Assembly (NCBI GenBank): GCA_905236935.1
Contig: CAJOQL010000071.1
Location: forward strand, 1-5,119
DNA from: an uncultured Bacilli bacterium
Lineage (GTDB): Bacteria > Bacillota_I > Bacilli_A > RF39 > UBA660
Length of the DNA stretch: 5,119 nt
Direction of reading: 5' to 3'
Part shown: piece by piece, positions 4,318 to 5,119 of the stretch
How the letters are laid out: every line of letters starts with the position of its first letter
Position numbering within the stretch: the stretch's first letter is position 1
Notes under the pieces: model-generated
What the model was told of the DNA's origin: nothing
The model's input: the letters and a program-made list of their open reading frames with translations, nothing else
Databases searched by the model: none
Program-made: the position numbers and the translations under genes

Positions 4318-5119
4318 ATGAATAAAAGAATTATATTGATAGTATTTATTATTATGTCTTGTTTTTTGATAACAGGTTGTGAAAATAACAAAACAAATGA
4401 TAATATAACAAATAATGCAGGTGAAAATATTAAGAAAAAATATAATATTATTTTTGATAGTGATGGAGGAACATTAATTGATAAAGCAACAATAAATGAA
4501 AATGAATTAGTACCGTATCCAAAAGATCCAGAAAAAGAAGGTTATTCATTTTTGGGATGGTATCAAAACGAATTATTATTTGACTTTTCTGTAGCACCAA
4601 ATAGTGACTTGACTTTAAAAGCAAAATGGAAAGAAAAAGAGGCTGAAACATATATAGTGTCATTTGATTCTGATGGTGGTACAACTGTTGAAAAACAAAT
4701 AATTAAAAAAGGTGAAAGAGTTATAGAACCTACTGTACCAACAAAAGAAAATCATAGTTTTTCTTATTGGGAACTAAATGGCAAAAAATACAATTTTAAT
4801 GATCAAGTTAGTTCAGATATTATTTTGAAAGCCAAATGGAAAAATATATGGGAAGTATCAAATTCAACTTTTAAAAAATATAGTTCTGGTTTTTTAAGTA
4901 TGGGAAGCTGTTATACAGAAGAATCAGTTAAAGCAAATAATTATAAAGTTGCAAAAAATGTTAATATTGGTGATAGAATAGTATGCCACGTAGAGTATGA
5001 AATAAATAAAAATACATTGGTTAGATCATTTAAATATACATTAAATTATGGAAGTGGTTTAAAATTAGTAAGTGAAGAAGCCACAACTGAAAAGTTAATA
5101 AAAAATGGTAATACATATA
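4318..5119 (+). CDS. Lipoprotein with two InlB/Flg_new-type B repeats, incomplete at the window end
   Basis: This is a surface protein probably anchored to the outer face of the membrane. A basic start (MNKR), a hydrophobic stretch (5-18) and a lipobox ITGC put the lipid-modified cysteine at residue 21. An Asn/Lys-rich linker follows (22-41). Two repeats of about 63 residues at 42-104 and 112-174 share FDSDGGT near the start, a central aromatic-containing segment (GYSFLGWY in the first, HSFSYWEL in the second) and LKAKWK at the end. This is the pattern of the Listeria-Bacteroides B repeat (Flg_new family), usually found in surface and adhesion proteins. Residues 179-267 are a further region I do not recognise, likely beta-rich, with cysteines 198 and 223. 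No stop occurs before 5119, so the C-terminus is missing. AAGGAG (4301-4306) is 11 bases before this ATG. An in-frame ATG at 4309 is only two bases away and less suitable. Arginine codons are all AGA, as in fic. Confidence 0.85.
   Translation, partial: MNKRIILIVFIIMSCFLITGCENNKTNDNITNNAGENIKKKYNIIFDSDGGTLIDKATINENELVPYPKDPEKEGYSFLGWYQNELLFDFSVAPNSDLTLKAKWKEKEAETYIVSFDSDGGTTVEKQIIKKGERVIEPTVPTKENHSFSYWELNGKKYNFNDQVSSDIILKAKWKNIWEVSNSTFKKYSSGFLSMGSCYTEESVKANNYKVAKNVNIGDRIVCHVEYEINKNTLVRSFKYTLNYGSGLKLVSEEATTEKLIKNGNTY

Noticed and set aside
4448..4684. Minus-strand open frame of 78 codons
   Set aside because: It lies wholly antisense to the lipoprotein B repeats, has a Leu/His/Gln-rich low-complexity translation and no ribosome binding site, so it is a shadow of the real gene.
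145..5119. Genetic code 4 (TGA read as tryptophan)
   Set aside because: All tryptophans in the genes are TGG and no gene contains an in-frame TGA, so the standard bacterial code is sufficient.

Overview
The window is very AT-rich and uses A/T-ending codons throughout. It has strong Shine-Dalgarno sites, SigA-type promoters and a lipobox secreted protein, so it most likely comes from a low-GC Gram-positive bacterium (Bacillota or a relative, perhaps an uncultured gut Bacilli or Mollicutes-like lineage). Every tryptophan I translated is TGG and the stops are TAA or TAG, so nothing here requires genetic code 4. Species cannot be named from this sequence.

Left part (1-2832), chromosomal core: a short leader with two inverted repeats and a possible promoter precedes a full-length recG (Holliday-junction and fork-remodelling helicase). 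A DUF975 membrane protein follows 33 bases later and is probably co-transcribed.

Middle part (2833-3771): a consensus promoter (TTGACA-N17-TATGAT) appears to start a compact RNA of about 100 nt with three hairpins, the last an intrinsic terminator. The RNA does not match any family I recognise. Just downstream is a Fic-fold protein that keeps the Fic core, the flap and a class II-type inhibitory motif but has Gln where the catalytic His normally sits. A long terminator hairpin closes this gene and may also serve the convergent gene.

Right part (3750-5119), accessory: on the minus strand is a small XRE/Cro-type repressor gene. Its TAG stop is followed in the same frame by a recognisable second HTH start, so it looks like a decayed two-HTH regulator. 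Divergent to it on the plus strand is a lipoprotein with two InlB/Flg_new-type B repeats, which runs off the window. The two divergent promoters appear to share one palindromic -35 hexamer (TTGCAA), and small repeats around them could be operator sites. A simple inference is that the HTH protein controls itself and the lipoprotein.

The best candidates for something undescribed are the structured RNA in front of the His-less Fic gene and the interrupted two-HTH regulator with its back-to-back promoter.
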